The translations under genes were made by a program, and so were the position numbers. Shown piece after piece: positions 50,473 to 59,901 of a DNA stretch of 64,000 nt. Positions within the stretch are counted from its first letter, which is position 1, and every line of letters starts with the position of its first letter. Origin of the DNA: Cylindrospermopsis curvispora GIHE-G1 (GTDB lineage: Bacteria > Cyanobacteriota > Cyanobacteriia > Cyanobacteriales > Nostocaceae); NCBI RefSeq assembly GCF_014489415.1, contig NZ_CP060822.1, positions 124,001 through 188,000 of the forward strand. Direction: 5' to 3'. The notes beneath the pieces were generated by a model. The model was not told the DNA's origin and did no database searches. It worked only from the letters and a program-made list of their open reading frames with translations.

Positions 50473-50898
50473 CTACTCCTGCTCCTGTGGTTGAGAGCGG
50501 ACAATAAACTTGGTTTTAATTGGCAACTTATAAGCAGCCAAGCGCATAGCTTCACGAGCTATTTCTTCAGACACACCAGCGATTTCAAACAGAATCCGAC
50601 CTGGTTTGACCACCGCCACCCAAAATTCCGGATTACCCTTACCAGAACCCATCCGGGTTTCTGCGGGACGCATGGTAACAGGCTTATCTGGGAAGATGCG
50701 GATCCAGATTTTACCACCCCGGCGAATATAACGAGTCATTGCCCGACGGGAGGCTTCTATTTGGCGAGAGGTAATCCAACATGGTTCTTGGGCTTGCAGG
50801 GCAAAATCCCCAAAGTTTAGGGTGCTACCACGGTGTGCTAGACCCTCCATGCGTCCGCGTTGTTGTTTGCGGAATTTTGTTCTTCTAGGACTTAACAT
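50473..50898 (-). CDS. rplP: 50S ribosomal protein L16
   Basis: 141 residues; [40 protein letters not shown]. Needed for late 50S assembly and A-site tRNA positioning. Between rpsC and rpmC. Confidence 0.99.
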   Translation of the reverse strand: MLSPRRTKFRKQQRGRMEGLAHRGSTLNFGDFALQAQEPCWITSRQIEASRRAMTRYIRRGGKIWIRIFPDKPVTMRPAETRMGSGKGNPEFWVAVVKPGRILFEIAGVSEEIAREAMRLAAYKLPIKTKFIVRSQPQEQE

Positions 50899-50908
50899 GG
50901 TTTGTGGA

Positions 50909-50943
50909 TTGGTAGTTGGTAATCGGTGATTAGCAATTGGTTG
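50909..50943. repeat. Degenerate heptamer array in the rpsC-rplP spacer
   Basis: Five contiguous seven-base units of related sequence: TTGGTAG, TTGGTAA, TCGGTGA, TTAGCAA, TTGGTTG. They look like a decayed STRR array and fill most of the 78-base gap. Confidence 0.5.
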
Positions 50944-50976
50944 CGACTAGTTTTGTTATAGCCACCTGTCACCTAA

Positions 50977-51732
50977 TTACGCTTCATTTGACCGGTCTTC
51001 AAATTGCTGGCGACGGCGTTGTTGTTGACGACGACGGGGTTCACGCTCTCTGGTTACTGGTTGGGAGACAATGTCTTCTTGTCCGGGAATAATTTCTCCC
51101 TTGAACACCCAAACCTTAATACCCAAAATTCCGTAAACCGTTTGAGCTGTACAGTAGGAGTAGTCGATGTCAGCCCGTAGGGTATGTAACGGTACTCTCC
51201 CTTCACGAGTCCATTCAGTTCGAGCAATTTCCGCACCATTGAGACGACCACTCACCTGCACTTTGATTCCCTGCACTCCTGCTCTTTGGGCCCTTTGAAT
51301 CGCTTGGCGAACTACGCGACGAAAAGAAACGCGTCTTTCTAGCTGTTGAGCAATATATTCAGCAATCAAATAGGCATCCGCATCTACTTTTTGCACTTCT
51401 ACAACGTTGATGCGCACTTGTCGGTGACTGCCCAACAACTGCTGGAGTCCAGTACGCAGGGCCTCTATACCCTGTCCACCCCGGCCCACAACCACACCGG
51501 GTCTAGCCGTCCGCAGCTCTAAATCAACTTGATCAGCTTTACGCTCAATGTGGATCTCAGAAATACCAGCATTATTTTGAGCGTTTCTACCCAGCTTTTG
51601 TTCTATGTACTGACGGAGTTTGTGGTCTTCCTGCAGCAGTTCCGGATAGCGATCAGGAACTGCGAACCAAAGGGATTGATGTTCTTGTGTTATACCCAGA
51701 CGAAACCCGACTGGATGAATTTTCTGTCCCAC
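50977..51732 (-). CDS. rpsC: 30S ribosomal protein S3
   Basis: 251 residues; [22 protein letters not shown] domain with [17 protein letters not shown] near residue 80, and [20 protein letters not shown]. The basic tail [15 protein letters not shown]-type lies at the mRNA entrance. 76 bases after rplV. Confidence 0.99.
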   Translation of the reverse strand: MGQKIHPVGFRLGITQEHQSLWFAVPDRYPELLQEDHKLRQYIEQKLGRNAQNNAGISEIHIERKADQVDLELRTARPGVVVGRGGQGIEALRTGLQQLLGSHRQVRINVVEVQKVDADAYLIAEYIAQQLERRVSFRRVVRQAIQRAQRAGVQGIKVQVSGRLNGAEIARTEWTREGRVPLHTLRADIDYSYCTAQTVYGILGIKVWVFKGEIIPGQEDIVSQPVTREREPRRRQQQRRRQQFEDRSNEA

Positions 51733-51808
51733 AAATGCTTCCTCTAAAATTTCTGACTGTACTCACACAACCCAATTAGTTGTAGCTGTGGTTGTAACCC
51801 TATCTGAC

Positions 51809-52162
51809 TCATTGAGCAGCTTCTCCCACAGCAACAGTAATATGACAGGTCGGTTTACGAATCTGGTAAGCTCTCCCCTGGGCCCTGGGCTGGAATCTCT
51901 TCAAGACCGGACCTTGATCCGCATAGGCTTGGGTGATTACTAGACTCGCCCTGTCTAATCCAGCATTATGTTCGGCATTGGCAGCGGCACTTCTTAATAC
52001 CTTTAACACTGGTTCACAAGCACGATAAGGCATAAATTCCAGGATGATTAGTGCCTCCCGATAAGATAGCCCCCGAATTTGATCTAACACCCGCCGCACT
52101 TTATAGGGAGAAACGCGGATGTATCGAGCGATCGCTTTAACTTCTGTAGTATCCGTTGCCAT
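51809..52162 (-). CDS. rplV: 50S ribosomal protein L22
   Basis: 117 residues; [20 protein letters not shown], the exit-tunnel loop [24 protein letters not shown]1 octamer lies at its 5' end. Between rpsS and rpsC. Confidence 0.99.
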   Translation of the reverse strand: MATDTTEVKAIARYIRVSPYKVRRVLDQIRGLSYREALIILEFMPYRACEPVLKVLRSAAANAEHNAGLDRASLVITQAYADQGPVLKRFQPRAQGRAYQIRKPTCHITVAVGEAAQ

Positions 52163-52227
52163 AATTTACTCCGTTTAGGGCCACTTGTCACCAGCTATGT
52201 TTTTGGGGCCAATGACTAATGACATAA

Positions 52228-52506
52228 CTATCTGCCCGATTTTTTGTCGGTTTTTCCGTGGCCCCTGTAGGTACGAGTGGGAGCAAATTCTCCCAACTTG
52301 TGTCCCACCATTTGCTCATTCACAAACACTGGCACATGTTGTTTACCGTTGTGAACTGCAATAGTGTGACCTACCATAAGTGGCAGAATTGTAGAAGCCC
52401 TTGACCAAGTCTTAATAACTTGCTTTTCATTATTAGCGTTGAGCTTTTCAATCTTGCTGAGTAAGTGATCAGCAACAAAAGGACCCTTTTTTAAAGAACG
52501 ACCCAT
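52228..52506 (-). CDS. rpsS: 30S ribosomal protein S19
   Basis: 92 residues; [58 protein letters not shown]. Pairs with S13 in the head. Confidence 0.99.
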   Translation of the reverse strand: MGRSLKKGPFVADHLLSKIEKLNANNEKQVIKTWSRASTILPLMVGHTIAVHNGKQHVPVFVNEQMVGHKLGEFAPTRTYRGHGKTDKKSGR

Positions 52507-52518
52507 AGTTCAATCTCA

Positions 52519-52532
52519 GATTTTGGATTTTG
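52519..52532. repeat. GATTTTG heptamer repeat between rplB and rpsS
   Basis: Two perfect tandem copies of GATTTTG followed by degenerate units to about 52546. The same unit occurs on the other side of rplB (53419-53439). Confidence 0.65.
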
Positions 52533-52550
52533 GGGTTTTGGATTTACATC

Positions 52551-53414
52551 CTAAGACTGACGACCGCCACGTCCCCGTTTAGAAGACTTACGACGACGAC
52601 GTACAATCAATTTACTACTAGCTTTTTTACGCTTTCTGGTTTTAGCACCTAAAGCTGGTTTACCCCAAGGGGTAACCGGACCCGATCTGCCAATAGGTGC
52701 CCTACCCTCTCCACCACCATGGGGGTGATCTACAGGGTTCATCACACTACCTCTGACCTTAGGACGACGACCTTTCCAGCGATTTCTACCAGCTTTTCCT
52801 GCACTCAGGTTTCTGGCATCCGTATTGCCCACCTGGCCAATGGTGGCGTAGCATTCCCGGCGTACCATTCTCACTTCCCCGGATGGCAGCTTTAAGGTGA
52901 CATAGTTACCTTCTTTTGCCATCAACTGGGCCGTTGCTCCAGCTGCACGCACTATTTGTCCACCTTTCCCTGGTGTCATTTCCACGTTGTGTACGTTAGT
53001 ACCCAGGGGAATATTACCTAGGGGTAGGGCATTACCATCTTCAAAAGGTGCTTGGGGTCCAGCAGTGATCTTTGCCCCTACCTTCAAGCCATTGGGATGT
53101 AATATATACCGCTTCTCACCGTCTTCGTATTCTACTAAGGCAATCCGCGCATTCCGGTTAGGATCATATTCAACTGCTATAACTGTGGCGGTTATATCCC
53201 GCTTATCTCTTTTAAAGTCGATAATCCGGTATAGTTGTTTGTGTCCGCCCCCCCGACGACGGCTAGTTATCCGCCCTTGATTATTCCGACCTTTGGGTCT
53301 GTGCACTGATTCAGTCAGTGATTTTTCAGGTTCGGTTTTTGTGATCTCCGCAAAGTCTGAAATAGTGACTTGGCGAGTGCTAGGGGTGTAAGGGCGATAG
53401 GAACGAGTACCCAT
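52551..53414 (-). CDS. rplB: 50S ribosomal protein L2
   Basis: 287 residues; [40 protein letters not shown], and [20 protein letters not shown] with the histidine near the peptidyl transferase centre. The gene is flanked on both sides by GATTTTG heptamers. Confidence 0.99.
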   Translation of the reverse strand: MGTRSYRPYTPSTRQVTISDFAEITKTEPEKSLTESVHRPKGRNNQGRITSRRRGGGHKQLYRIIDFKRDKRDITATVIAVEYDPNRNARIALVEYEDGEKRYILHPNGLKVGAKITAGPQAPFEDGNALPLGNIPLGTNVHNVEMTPGKGGQIVRAAGATAQLMAKEGNYVTLKLPSGEVRMVRRECYATIGQVGNTDARNLSAGKAGRNRWKGRRPKVRGSVMNPVDHPHGGGEGRAPIGRSGPVTPWGKPALGAKTRKRKKASSKLIVRRRRKSSKRGRGGRQS

Positions 53415-53418
53415 AAAC

Positions 53419-53439
53419 GATTTTGGATTTTGGATTTTA
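53419..53439. repeat. GATTTTG heptamer repeat upstream of rplB
   Basis: Tandem GATTTTG, GATTTTG, GATTTTA, beginning five bases before the rplB start. It overlaps the region where the ribosome-binding site would be. Confidence 0.7.
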
Positions 53440-53536
53440 GTATGGGAGGCTTTTGAGTTGGATGGGGATTTTTAATTGCTGCTTAAATATATCTACTAGA
53501 CATGCTTTACTCAGCTTGAAATCCAATCTCAAATTC

Positions 53537-53851
53537 TTAAACGTCTGGGAACAGAACTTGTCTGATTTTTGTTTCATCCCCAGATGCAATAGTCACCACA
53601 GCTTTTTTGTACTGGGGTTTAAAGCCAGTAAACTTCCCTACACGACGCTTTTTCCTGGGTGGTAGGGCAGTATTTACTTTAACAACTTTAACCTGAAACA
53701 AATCTTCAATGGCGGCTTTAATCTGGGTCTTGGTAGACTTAGGAGTGACCTCAAATGTGTATTTGTTCTGCTCCATCATGATAGTGGCTTTTTCCGTCAG
53801 GATTGGACGTCGCACTAAGTCTGGTAGGTTGCGGGGTTCAAGGTTAGGCAC
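53537..53851 (-). CDS. rplW: 50S ribosomal protein L23
   Basis: 104 residues; [20 protein letters not shown] and [20 protein letters not shown]. Exit-tunnel rim protein that docks SRP and trigger factor. Overlaps rplD by eight bases. Confidence 0.98.
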   Translation of the reverse strand: MPNLEPRNLPDLVRRPILTEKATIMMEQNKYTFEVTPKSTKTQIKAAIEDLFQVKVVKVNTALPPRKKRRVGKFTGFKPQYKKAVVTIASGDETKIRQVLFPDV

Positions 53852-54485
53852 TGTACACCTCTTGAATTTTGGTTAATGCTGAAGATGTAACTACAATCTT
53901 GTCAGCGTGCAACAGGTCAAATACGTTCAACTGGTCAGCCGCAATCACCTTAATGTTTTCCACATTACGGGCTGAAAGACTGATGGTCTCCGTGCTTTGC
54001 CCAATTTCTGACAAAATTAATAAGGTTTTTTGATCCGCTTCTGCTCCCCAACGAGCTAGCGCTGCCACCAATTCCTTACTTTTAGGACGTTGTAGTTGGT
54101 CTGTGAATTCTTCTACAACTATCAAATCTTCCCTACGGCTAACAAAAGCTGTACGCAGTGCTAAACGTCTCTCTTTACGATTAAGCTTGATGTTAAAGTC
54201 CCTCGGTTTTGGTCCGAAGATCACACCACCGCCACGCCATAATGGTGAACGAATAGAACCTGCTCGGGCACGACCAGTACCTTTCTGTCTCCAAGGTTTG
54301 CGACCGCCTCCTCGCACTTCTGCACGGGTTTTGGTGCTGGCTGTACCTTGGCGAGAATTGGTCATTTGTCTAACTAGGGCCCGGTGCACTATGTGGGACG
54401 CTGTCTCTTCCTTGGCAACTCGCAACTCGAAGCTGGTTTGACCAACCTCTTCTCCTTGCCAATTCTTAACTGTACTCTCAACCAT
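53844..54485 (-). CDS. rplD: 50S ribosomal protein L4
   Basis: 213 residues; [20 protein letters not shown] tunnel loop and [21 protein letters not shown]4 lines the exit tunnel. 59 bases after rplC, with heptamer repeats in the gap. Confidence 0.98.
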   Translation of the reverse strand: MVESTVKNWQGEEVGQTSFELRVAKEETASHIVHRALVRQMTNSRQGTASTKTRAEVRGGGRKPWRQKGTGRARAGSIRSPLWRGGGVIFGPKPRDFNIKLNRKERRLALRTAFVSRREDLIVVEEFTDQLQRPKSKELVAALARWGAEADQKTLLILSEIGQSTETISLSARNVENIKVIAADQLNVFDLLHADKIVVTSSALTKIQEVYSA

Positions 54486-54505
54486 TTTTCTGTCCTTTGT
54501 TAGTA

Positions 54506-54519
54506 GTCAGTTGTCAGTT
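54506..54519. repeat. GTCAGTT heptamer repeat between rplD and rplC
   Basis: Two perfect tandem copies of GTCAGTT, the same unit as at 47193-47213, about 20 bases before the rplD start. Confidence 0.7.
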
Positions 54520-54544
54520 TTTACTGACAGCTAATCAACTAAAA

Positions 54545-55183
54545 CTATTTGTTACCAACTTTAGTCGTGGGCACTACATTGACTAAGCCACCGGGTTTGC
54601 CAGGAATTGCTCCCTTGATTAATATCAGGTTACGTTCCGCATCTACTTTCACCACGGTCAGTTTACGAACGGTGACGCGACTACCTCCCAATCTTCCTGC
54701 CATCCTTTTACCAGGATAAACACGACCAGGGGTTGTACCTGCTCCAATGGAACCAGGGGCTCTGTGGTTTTTGGAACCGTGGGACATTGGTCCCCTGCCA
54801 AAGTTATTGCGCTTCTGGTTACCCGCAAAACCACGCCCGATACTCGTCCCAATCACGTCTACAATCTGACCTACGCTGAAAATATCTGCCTTGATCTCCT
54901 GTCCTAGGGCATAATCACCTGCTGTGTCAGTCCGATATTCGTTTAAATACCGTACTGGTCCTGCTGATGACTTGGCCAGGTGACCTAACTTGGGTTTGTT
55001 TAACGCTTTTGGTTTTACTTCCCCATAGCCAACCTGAATGGCACAATAACCATCCGTGGGTTGGGTTTTAACTTGTGTAACAGTGCATGGACCAGCTTTG
55101 ATGACGGTCACGGGAATGGATACTCCCGCTTCATCAAAAATTTGGGTCATGCCCAGCTTGGTGCCGAGAATACCTACAGACAC
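54545..55183 (-). CDS. rplC: 50S ribosomal protein L3
   Basis: 212 residues; [20 protein letters not shown], and [20 protein letters not shown] near the peptidyl transferase centre. First gene of the cluster. rpsJ, which comes before rplC in many bacteria, is not here. Confidence 0.99.
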   Translation of the reverse strand: MSVGILGTKLGMTQIFDEAGVSIPVTVIKAGPCTVTQVKTQPTDGYCAIQVGYGEVKPKALNKPKLGHLAKSSAGPVRYLNEYRTDTAGDYALGQEIKADIFSVGQIVDVIGTSIGRGFAGNQKRNNFGRGPMSHGSKNHRAPGSIGAGTTPGRVYPGKRMAGRLGGSRVTVRKLTVVKVDAERNLILIKGAIPGKPGGLVNVVPTTKVGNK

Positions 55184-55919
55184 AGTAACTGGTTCTCCTT
55201 AATCTAGTTGCTGACCTTGGGAGCGGATTTTCAGAGGATTTTACTACGTCCACAACAGAGTTGTACTGGCGTTAGACAGCGCAAACCGCTAGTGACGTAA
55301 CAAACTGTGAGCCTACTGTTTGGTGAATCCGTCTATTGTTTCTCTTTTTTATCCACCAGAACAGTGATAATTACCTTTTTAATTGGAAGGCATTATTTCT
55401 GGTATCAGTGCAAAAGCTTATAGCTTTGCTTTTGTGCAGCAATGGGTTACTTTGTTCCACTGCTTTGGCACTCTCCGTTCGCAACAGGACTTAAGCAGTG
55501 ATGCTCAGTATCCATTTTCTGATAACTTTCAGGTTGCTCTTAAGACCTTAAACTACTGTTTGAGGATCCGCCTTTTTAGGGCTGGCCGGAGCGAACTATA
55601 ACTTAACTTCGTCAACTCAACTTCGTTTTGGCTGTGGGTTAGGGGCCTTCACTTGAGTTTTACCTAAATTGTCTCTATTTTAGCAGCTTTTTGGTTTTTT
55701 CACCAAAAGACCAAAGGCTTTGTGCTACTTTTTTCCAAGGCGGCTAAGAAGACCACTAGTACGGTTTAGTTACAATCTAACAATATAATCCATAAACCTG
55801 TTTTTGTCCAGTGGTTGATCAAAGATATTTTGGCAAGGTGTAAATGTATTGCCAAAATCCAACTTCCCAACCTATCCTAATCTACCATTAAGGTGAATAA
55901 TAATAATAGAGATATATAG
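55184..55919. other. Long divergent spacer between rplC and ndhN
   Basis: 736 bases. A 72-codon plus-strand frame (55383-55601) has no family features. The spacer must hold the promoter and leader of the whole ribosomal cluster (leftward) and that of ndhN (rightward). A hairpin CAAAAGC/GCTTTTG (55411-55417 with 55428-55434) competes with an inner AAAGC/GCTTT (55413-55417 with 55423-55427). A palindrome at 55827-55858 is listed separately. Confidence 0.5.
55827..55858 (+). promoter_or_regulatory. Ten-base inverted repeat upstream of ndhN
   Basis: ATTTTGGCAA (55827-55836) and TTGCCAAAAT (55849-55858) are exact complements separated by 12 bases. It lies 76 bases before the ndhN ATG, where a dimeric regulator could bind; it may also form an RNA hairpin. 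Confidence 0.45.
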
Positions 55920-55934
55920 GTGGGAGAAAAATCT

Positions 55935-56411
55935 ATGGCACTAATTACCACTGGCAGCGGTTTCATCCGGGATTTGGAAAAATTTGGTTCCTTGGGTGTA
56001 TTTGTTCCCTTGGAAGGGGGGCATGAAGGTCGCTATCGCCGTCGTCTCAGGGCTGCAGGATATGTTAACCTTCATATTACAGCTAGAGGTTTAGGAGACG
56101 TAGCAGCCTATTTGATGGGGATTCACGGGATTAGACCTCCCCATCTGGGCAAAAAGAGTACCAGCAATGGTGCAGCGGTAGGTGAGGTACAATATTTACC
56201 CCCCTTAATCTCCTCCCATTTAGCCCAGCTACCCCCCAATTCCAAAGGATTGTTATTGTGGGTAATTGAGGGCAATATTCTTTCCGATCAGGAAGTGGAA
56301 TATTTCACCAATTTACCCCGGTTGGAAACACGGGTCAAGGTAGTGATTGAAAGGGGTGGCGATCGCTATTTTCGTTGGACTCCCCTAGAAAAAACCTTAC
56401 TGGCCAGTTAA
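55935..56411 (+). CDS. ndhN: NAD(P)H-quinone oxidoreductase (NDH-1) subunit N
   Basis: 158 residues from ATG 55935 (MALITTGSGFIRDLEKFGSL); a start five codons earlier is less likely. Conserved GRYRRRLRAAGY and LGDVAAYLMGIHGIRPPHLG identify NdhN, a subunit of the photosynthetic NDH-1 complex in the thylakoid membrane, which drives cyclic electron flow and CO2 uptake. A HIP1 octamer lies near its end. Confidence 0.96.
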   Translation: MALITTGSGFIRDLEKFGSLGVFVPLEGGHEGRYRRRLRAAGYVNLHITARGLGDVAAYLMGIHGIRPPHLGKKSTSNGAAVGEVQYLPPLISSHLAQLPPNSKGLLLWVIEGNILSDQEVEYFTNLPRLETRVKVVIERGGDRYFRWTPLEKTLLAS

Positions 56412-56445
56412 TTGCAGTTAATCACATTTAATTGTACTTAATTAC

Positions 56446-56463
56446 CGGCGAACCTATTCGCCG
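56446..56463 (+). terminator. Hairpin after ndhN
   Basis: CGGCGAA and TTCGCCG (56446-56452 with 56457-56463) form a perfect seven-pair stem with a four-base loop, 35 bases past the ndhN stop. It has no T tract, so it may only protect the 3' end. Confidence 0.45.
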
Positions 56464-56540
56464 TTGGCCAGGTTTTGGTCCAGGTCTGCAAATTGAAGCA
56501 AAACAATATTTAAACTGCTAAAGCAAGTAGTTAAGTAAAA

Positions 56541-57080
56541 ATGAGACGTAAATCAACTCCTAGAACGGCTACAAGTTCCAAACCATCTATTTTTCAATCT
56601 CCCATATTTAATTTAACCACCATTGCTGTTTTAGGGGGAGTATTGGTCTTGGGTATTGGCATTGGCATTGCTTTTAGCTCCACCACCACCCTTACTCCCT
56701 CAAATGTAGCCAGCCGTGAATTTATTGATTTAAAAGCCCCAAATCCAGAAATTTGTGTTCAGTATGGGGCCAGTGCAATGGTTATGGATGCCCGATTGTT
56801 TGTTACTCTTAACCCATTTAATGTCTACGTATCACAACCAAATATTCGTCCTGGGTGTGTAATCCGCCAAAATAACTGGGCTATTTTAGAAAACAAGAAA
56901 TTGGTCACATCTGATCAGGTAAGAGAGTGTAAAAATCGTCTGAATACTTTTGGATTTACTGGCAATTTGGACAGTGAAAAGCCTGATATTAGATGTATCT
57001 ATCAAAATGAGGCGGGTCAAAATTTCTTCTTATCTCAACCAGGTGCAGTAGCACCCAATCAGGAAACAGACCGATTCTAG
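56541..57080 (+). CDS. DUF3172 membrane-anchored protein
   Basis: 179 residues. One membrane helix near residues 29-48 (IAVLGGVLVLGIGIGIAFSS) after a basic start, then a soluble domain with ICVQYGASAMVMDARLFVTL and CVIRQNNWAIL, which fits DUF3172, a family of oxygenic phototrophs. Three or four cysteines (about 70, 104, 131 and 154) could form disulfides outside the membrane. Function unknown. ndhN is 129 bases upstream. Confidence 0.82.
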   Translation: MRRKSTPRTATSSKPSIFQSPIFNLTTIAVLGGVLVLGIGIGIAFSSTTTLTPSNVASREFIDLKAPNPEICVQYGASAMVMDARLFVTLNPFNVYVSQPNIRPGCVIRQNNWAILENKKLVTSDQVRECKNRLNTFGFTGNLDSEKPDIRCIYQNEAGQNFFLSQPGAVAPNQETDRF

Positions 57081-57102
57081 TTATTGATTGATAGTCATTT
57101 TT

Positions 57103-57795
57103 TTACCTCAAGAAAGGTATTGGTTGACCAAATTCAATAACAGGAACTTGAAAACCTTGATTTGAAGGCTCCGTTTTGGGGGTAGCGGTTGGCTGAGAGT
57201 TAGAGGGCATGATCAGGAATTGAGAAGGTGCAAAAGTGCTTCGATTCGGAGGTGGCACCATAATAAAGGGTTGTTGGTGATTGATCGGGTTAGTAATTGC
57301 TGATGGCAAACTAGAAGAGGGGAAAGATTTGGTGGTGGTTTGATCATCGGAAAATACCGGGCGTAATATCCAGCGTTTGGACTGGTGATCGGTGTGCACC
57401 CCCATAGCGTTCATATTCACCACTGTCCCCGGCTTAAATTCAATCACCATGCGGGTAATTTGAGAGCTAAATTGGGAAAGGCGAATTTTCTGAATTCTAC
57501 CAGAATAGGTTTTTTGGGTTTCCACATTGCCCAGTTGAGTATTAGGTAAATCTATCACCAAGCGAGAAGGTTGTTCAAGGTAGAAGTAATCCGCTTTGGT
57601 CTTGTTAGAAAGGTTTAGTTCTATCTGTTGTGATTTGACATGAAGTAGCCACTTATAGAGTATAGCTTTAGGGAATGAATTGGCTAACGCTAACTCCATC
57701 CAACTGTTAAAAGTTAACAGCGTAAACAAACTCAACACTTGCAGCCTAAACATATAAAATAAAAAACGGGTCTTATTACTGATCGGATTGTTCAT
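57103..57795 (-). CDS. AMIN-domain secreted/periplasmic protein
   Basis: 230 residues from ATG 57795; a frame from a TTG at 57861 would add 22 residues before the signal peptide and is not preferred. Residues 13-40 are a signal peptide (LQVLSLFTLLTFNSWMELAL, cut near ALA-N). The AMIN domain is about 43-135 (PSRLVIDLPNTQLGN, KIRLSQFSSQITRMVIEFKP), which binds peptidoglycan or related envelope glycans. The rest is a proline/serine-rich tail. It is convergent with the DUF3172 gene. Confidence 0.8.
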   Translation of the reverse strand: MNNPISNKTRFLFYMFRLQVLSLFTLLTFNSWMELALANSFPKAILYKWLLHVKSQQIELNLSNKTKADYFYLEQPSRLVIDLPNTQLGNVETQKTYSGRIQKIRLSQFSSQITRMVIEFKPGTVVNMNAMGVHTDHQSKRWILRPVFSDDQTTTKSFPSSSLPSAITNPINHQQPFIMVPPPNRSTFAPSQFLIMPSNSQPTATPKTEPSNQGFQVPVIEFGQPIPFLR

Positions 57796-58018
57796 TGTTG
57801 TAATTTGAATTGGTATGTCAGTGATTTGGGGGTGTTGTAGCAAAGTTTTTACATTATCCAAATTCCTTAACCAGTGATCTGGTCAATTCTGACTCAACAA
57901 TGTGGTCGTTCAACTTGAGAATCAAACCAATCAATATGTTGTTAACTTTTGTTAAGATTGAAAATGACCTCAAAGTTTCGCTTTTTTGATCTTCTATTCC
58001 TTATTCGAGAGATATTTC

Positions 58019-59692
58019 ATGTTAAGACTGGAACACATTAGTAAAATTTACCCGACAGGTGAAGTTCTACAAGATATTAACTGGGAAGTCAAACCAGGCG
58101 ATCGCATTGGTTTAGTGGGCGTTAACGGTGCGGGAAAGTCTACCCAATTGAAAATCATCTCTGGGGAAATAGAGCCCACTGCTGGTCAGATCATTCGTCC
58201 TGCTAGTTTGCACATAGCCTATCTTAACCAGGAGTTTGAAGTAGATCCCACGCGAACAGTTCAGGAAGAGTTTTGGACCGTTTTCAAAGAAGCTAACGCG
58301 GTACAATTAGCACTACACGAAGTGCAGCGTGACATGGAAACAGCGACCATAGAACAACTAGACAAACTAATTAATAAGTTAGACAAATTACAACGTCAGT
58401 TTGAGTCCCTAGATGGTTATAATTTAGATGCTCGCATTGGTAAAATTCTCCCAGAAATGGGGTTTCAGGTAGAAGATGGGGATCGTCTGGTCAGCGCTTT
58501 TTCGGGGGGTTGGCAAATGCGCATGAGTTTGGGCAAAATCCTCTTACAAAAGCCAGACTTATTACTGCTAGACGAACCGACAAACCACTTAGACTTAGAA
58601 ACCATTGAATGGTTAGAGAATTACCTCAAGAGTTTGACCACCCCTATGGTAATTGTTTCCCATGACCGGGAGTTTTTAGACCGACTTTGCACACAAATTG
58701 TGGAAACTGAACGAGGGGTTTCCACTACCTACCTGGGTAACTATTGTGCCTATCTCCAACAAAAGGCTGAAAATGAAGCGTCTCAGTTAAGTGCCTTTGC
58801 ACGTCAACAAAAGGAAATAGAAAAACAGCAAGCGTTTGTAGACAGATTTCGTGCTAGCGCTACTCGCAGCACCCAGGCAAAAAGCAGAGAAAAGCAGTTG
58901 GAGAAAGTTGAAAGAATTGAAGCACCAACTACAGGGGTGAGAACCCTACATTTTCGTTTTCCACCAGCACCGCGCAGTGGTAGGGAAGTGGTAGAAATTA
59001 AAGACCTTACCCACACCTATGGAGACAAAATCCTGTTTCTAGGGGCAAATTTACTCATTGAAAGGGGAGACAGGATCGCCTTCTTAGGACCTAATGGAGC
59101 AGGAAAATCCACTTTGTTAAAAATGATTACGGGTATGGAAATTCCTACGGAAGGAACTGTTAAACTAGGAGAACATAATGTTATTCCAGGTTATTTTGAA
59201 CAGAATCAAGCGGAGGCCCTGGATCTAAATAAAACCGTCATGGAGACTATTCATGATGAAGTTCCTGATTGGAAAAATGAGGAAGTGCGTACGTTGCTAG
59301 GAAGGTTTTTATTTGCTGGGGATACGGTTTTCAAACAAGTAGGGGCCCTAAGCGGAGGGGAGAAAGCAAGACTGGCATTGGCAAAGATGCTATTATGCCC
59401 AGTTAATTTAATCATTTTGGATGAACCCACTAATCACTTAGATATTCCCGCTAAAGAAATGCTGGAAGAAGCACTACAAAACTATGATGGTACAGCTATA
59501 GTAGTGTCTCATGACCGTTACTTTATCTCCCAGGTGGCAAATAAAATTGTAGAAATTCGAGATGGAGAATTTCGAGTTTATTTAGGAGATTATCACTACT
59601 ATCTGACTAAGATCGAGGAAGAAAAGCAACAAGCTAAATTAGCAGCCAAAAAAGCGGCAAAAACAGCAAAAGCGGCTGCTAAGAAAAAGTAA
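58019..59692 (+). CDS. ABC-F family ATP-binding protein
   Basis: 557 residues from ATG 58019 (MLRLEHISKIYPTGEV). Two ATPase domains without membrane segments: Walker A GVNGAGKST and GPNGAGKST, signatures SGGWQMRMSLG and SGGEKARLALA, Walker B LLLLDEPTNHLD twice (second LIILDEPTNHLD). The inter-domain linker and an Ala/Lys-rich tail (AAKKAAKTAKAAAKKK) are typical of ABC-F proteins of the Uup/EttA type, which act on ribosomes. Exact subgroup uncertain. HIP1 octamer near the start. Confidence 0.93.
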   Translation: MLRLEHISKIYPTGEVLQDINWEVKPGDRIGLVGVNGAGKSTQLKIISGEIEPTAGQIIRPASLHIAYLNQEFEVDPTRTVQEEFWTVFKEANAVQLALHEVQRDMETATIEQLDKLINKLDKLQRQFESLDGYNLDARIGKILPEMGFQVEDGDRLVSAFSGGWQMRMSLGKILLQKPDLLLLDEPTNHLDLETIEWLENYLKSLTTPMVIVSHDREFLDRLCTQIVETERGVSTTYLGNYCAYLQQKAENEASQLSAFARQQKEIEKQQAFVDRFRASATRSTQAKSREKQLEKVERIEAPTTGVRTLHFRFPPAPRSGREVVEIKDLTHTYGDKILFLGANLLIERGDRIAFLGPNGAGKSTLLKMITGMEIPTEGTVKLGEHNVIPGYFEQNQAEALDLNKTVMETIHDEVPDWKNEEVRTLLGRFLFAGDTVFKQVGALSGGEKARLALAKMLLCPVNLIILDEPTNHLDIPAKEMLEEALQNYDGTAIVVSHDRYFISQVANKIVEIRDGEFRVYLGDYHYYLTKIEEEKQQAKLAAKKAAKTAKAAAKKK

Positions 59693-59736
59693 CTTAGTGT
59701 TAATTTAGACCTTAGATTAAGTAAGTCAAAGAACCT

Positions 59737-59758
59737 GGGGACTGAATCGCCTGTCCCC
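59737..59758 (+). terminator. Weak hairpin after the ABC-F gene
   Basis: GGGGAC (59737-59742) pairs with GTCCCC (59753-59758), ten-base loop, 44 bases past the stop. Only a short T group follows after CG. Possible terminator. Confidence 0.4.
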
Positions 59759-59901
59759 CGTTTAGAATCTTCGTGAATTCTCTCATACTCTCATAATTGT
59801 AGATGCTTGCTTGATCATAAAGTTTATCACTTAAACTAATTTATGGGTGATAATTGAGTGATAAGAATTGTGGTGAGGTGCAACCCGTCTTTGAGTGTTG
59901 G

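Noticed and set aside
55383-55601. 72-codon frame in the rplC-ndhN spacer
   Set aside because: No conserved motif, no clear ribosome-binding site, and it lies antisense to the expected ribosomal leader.
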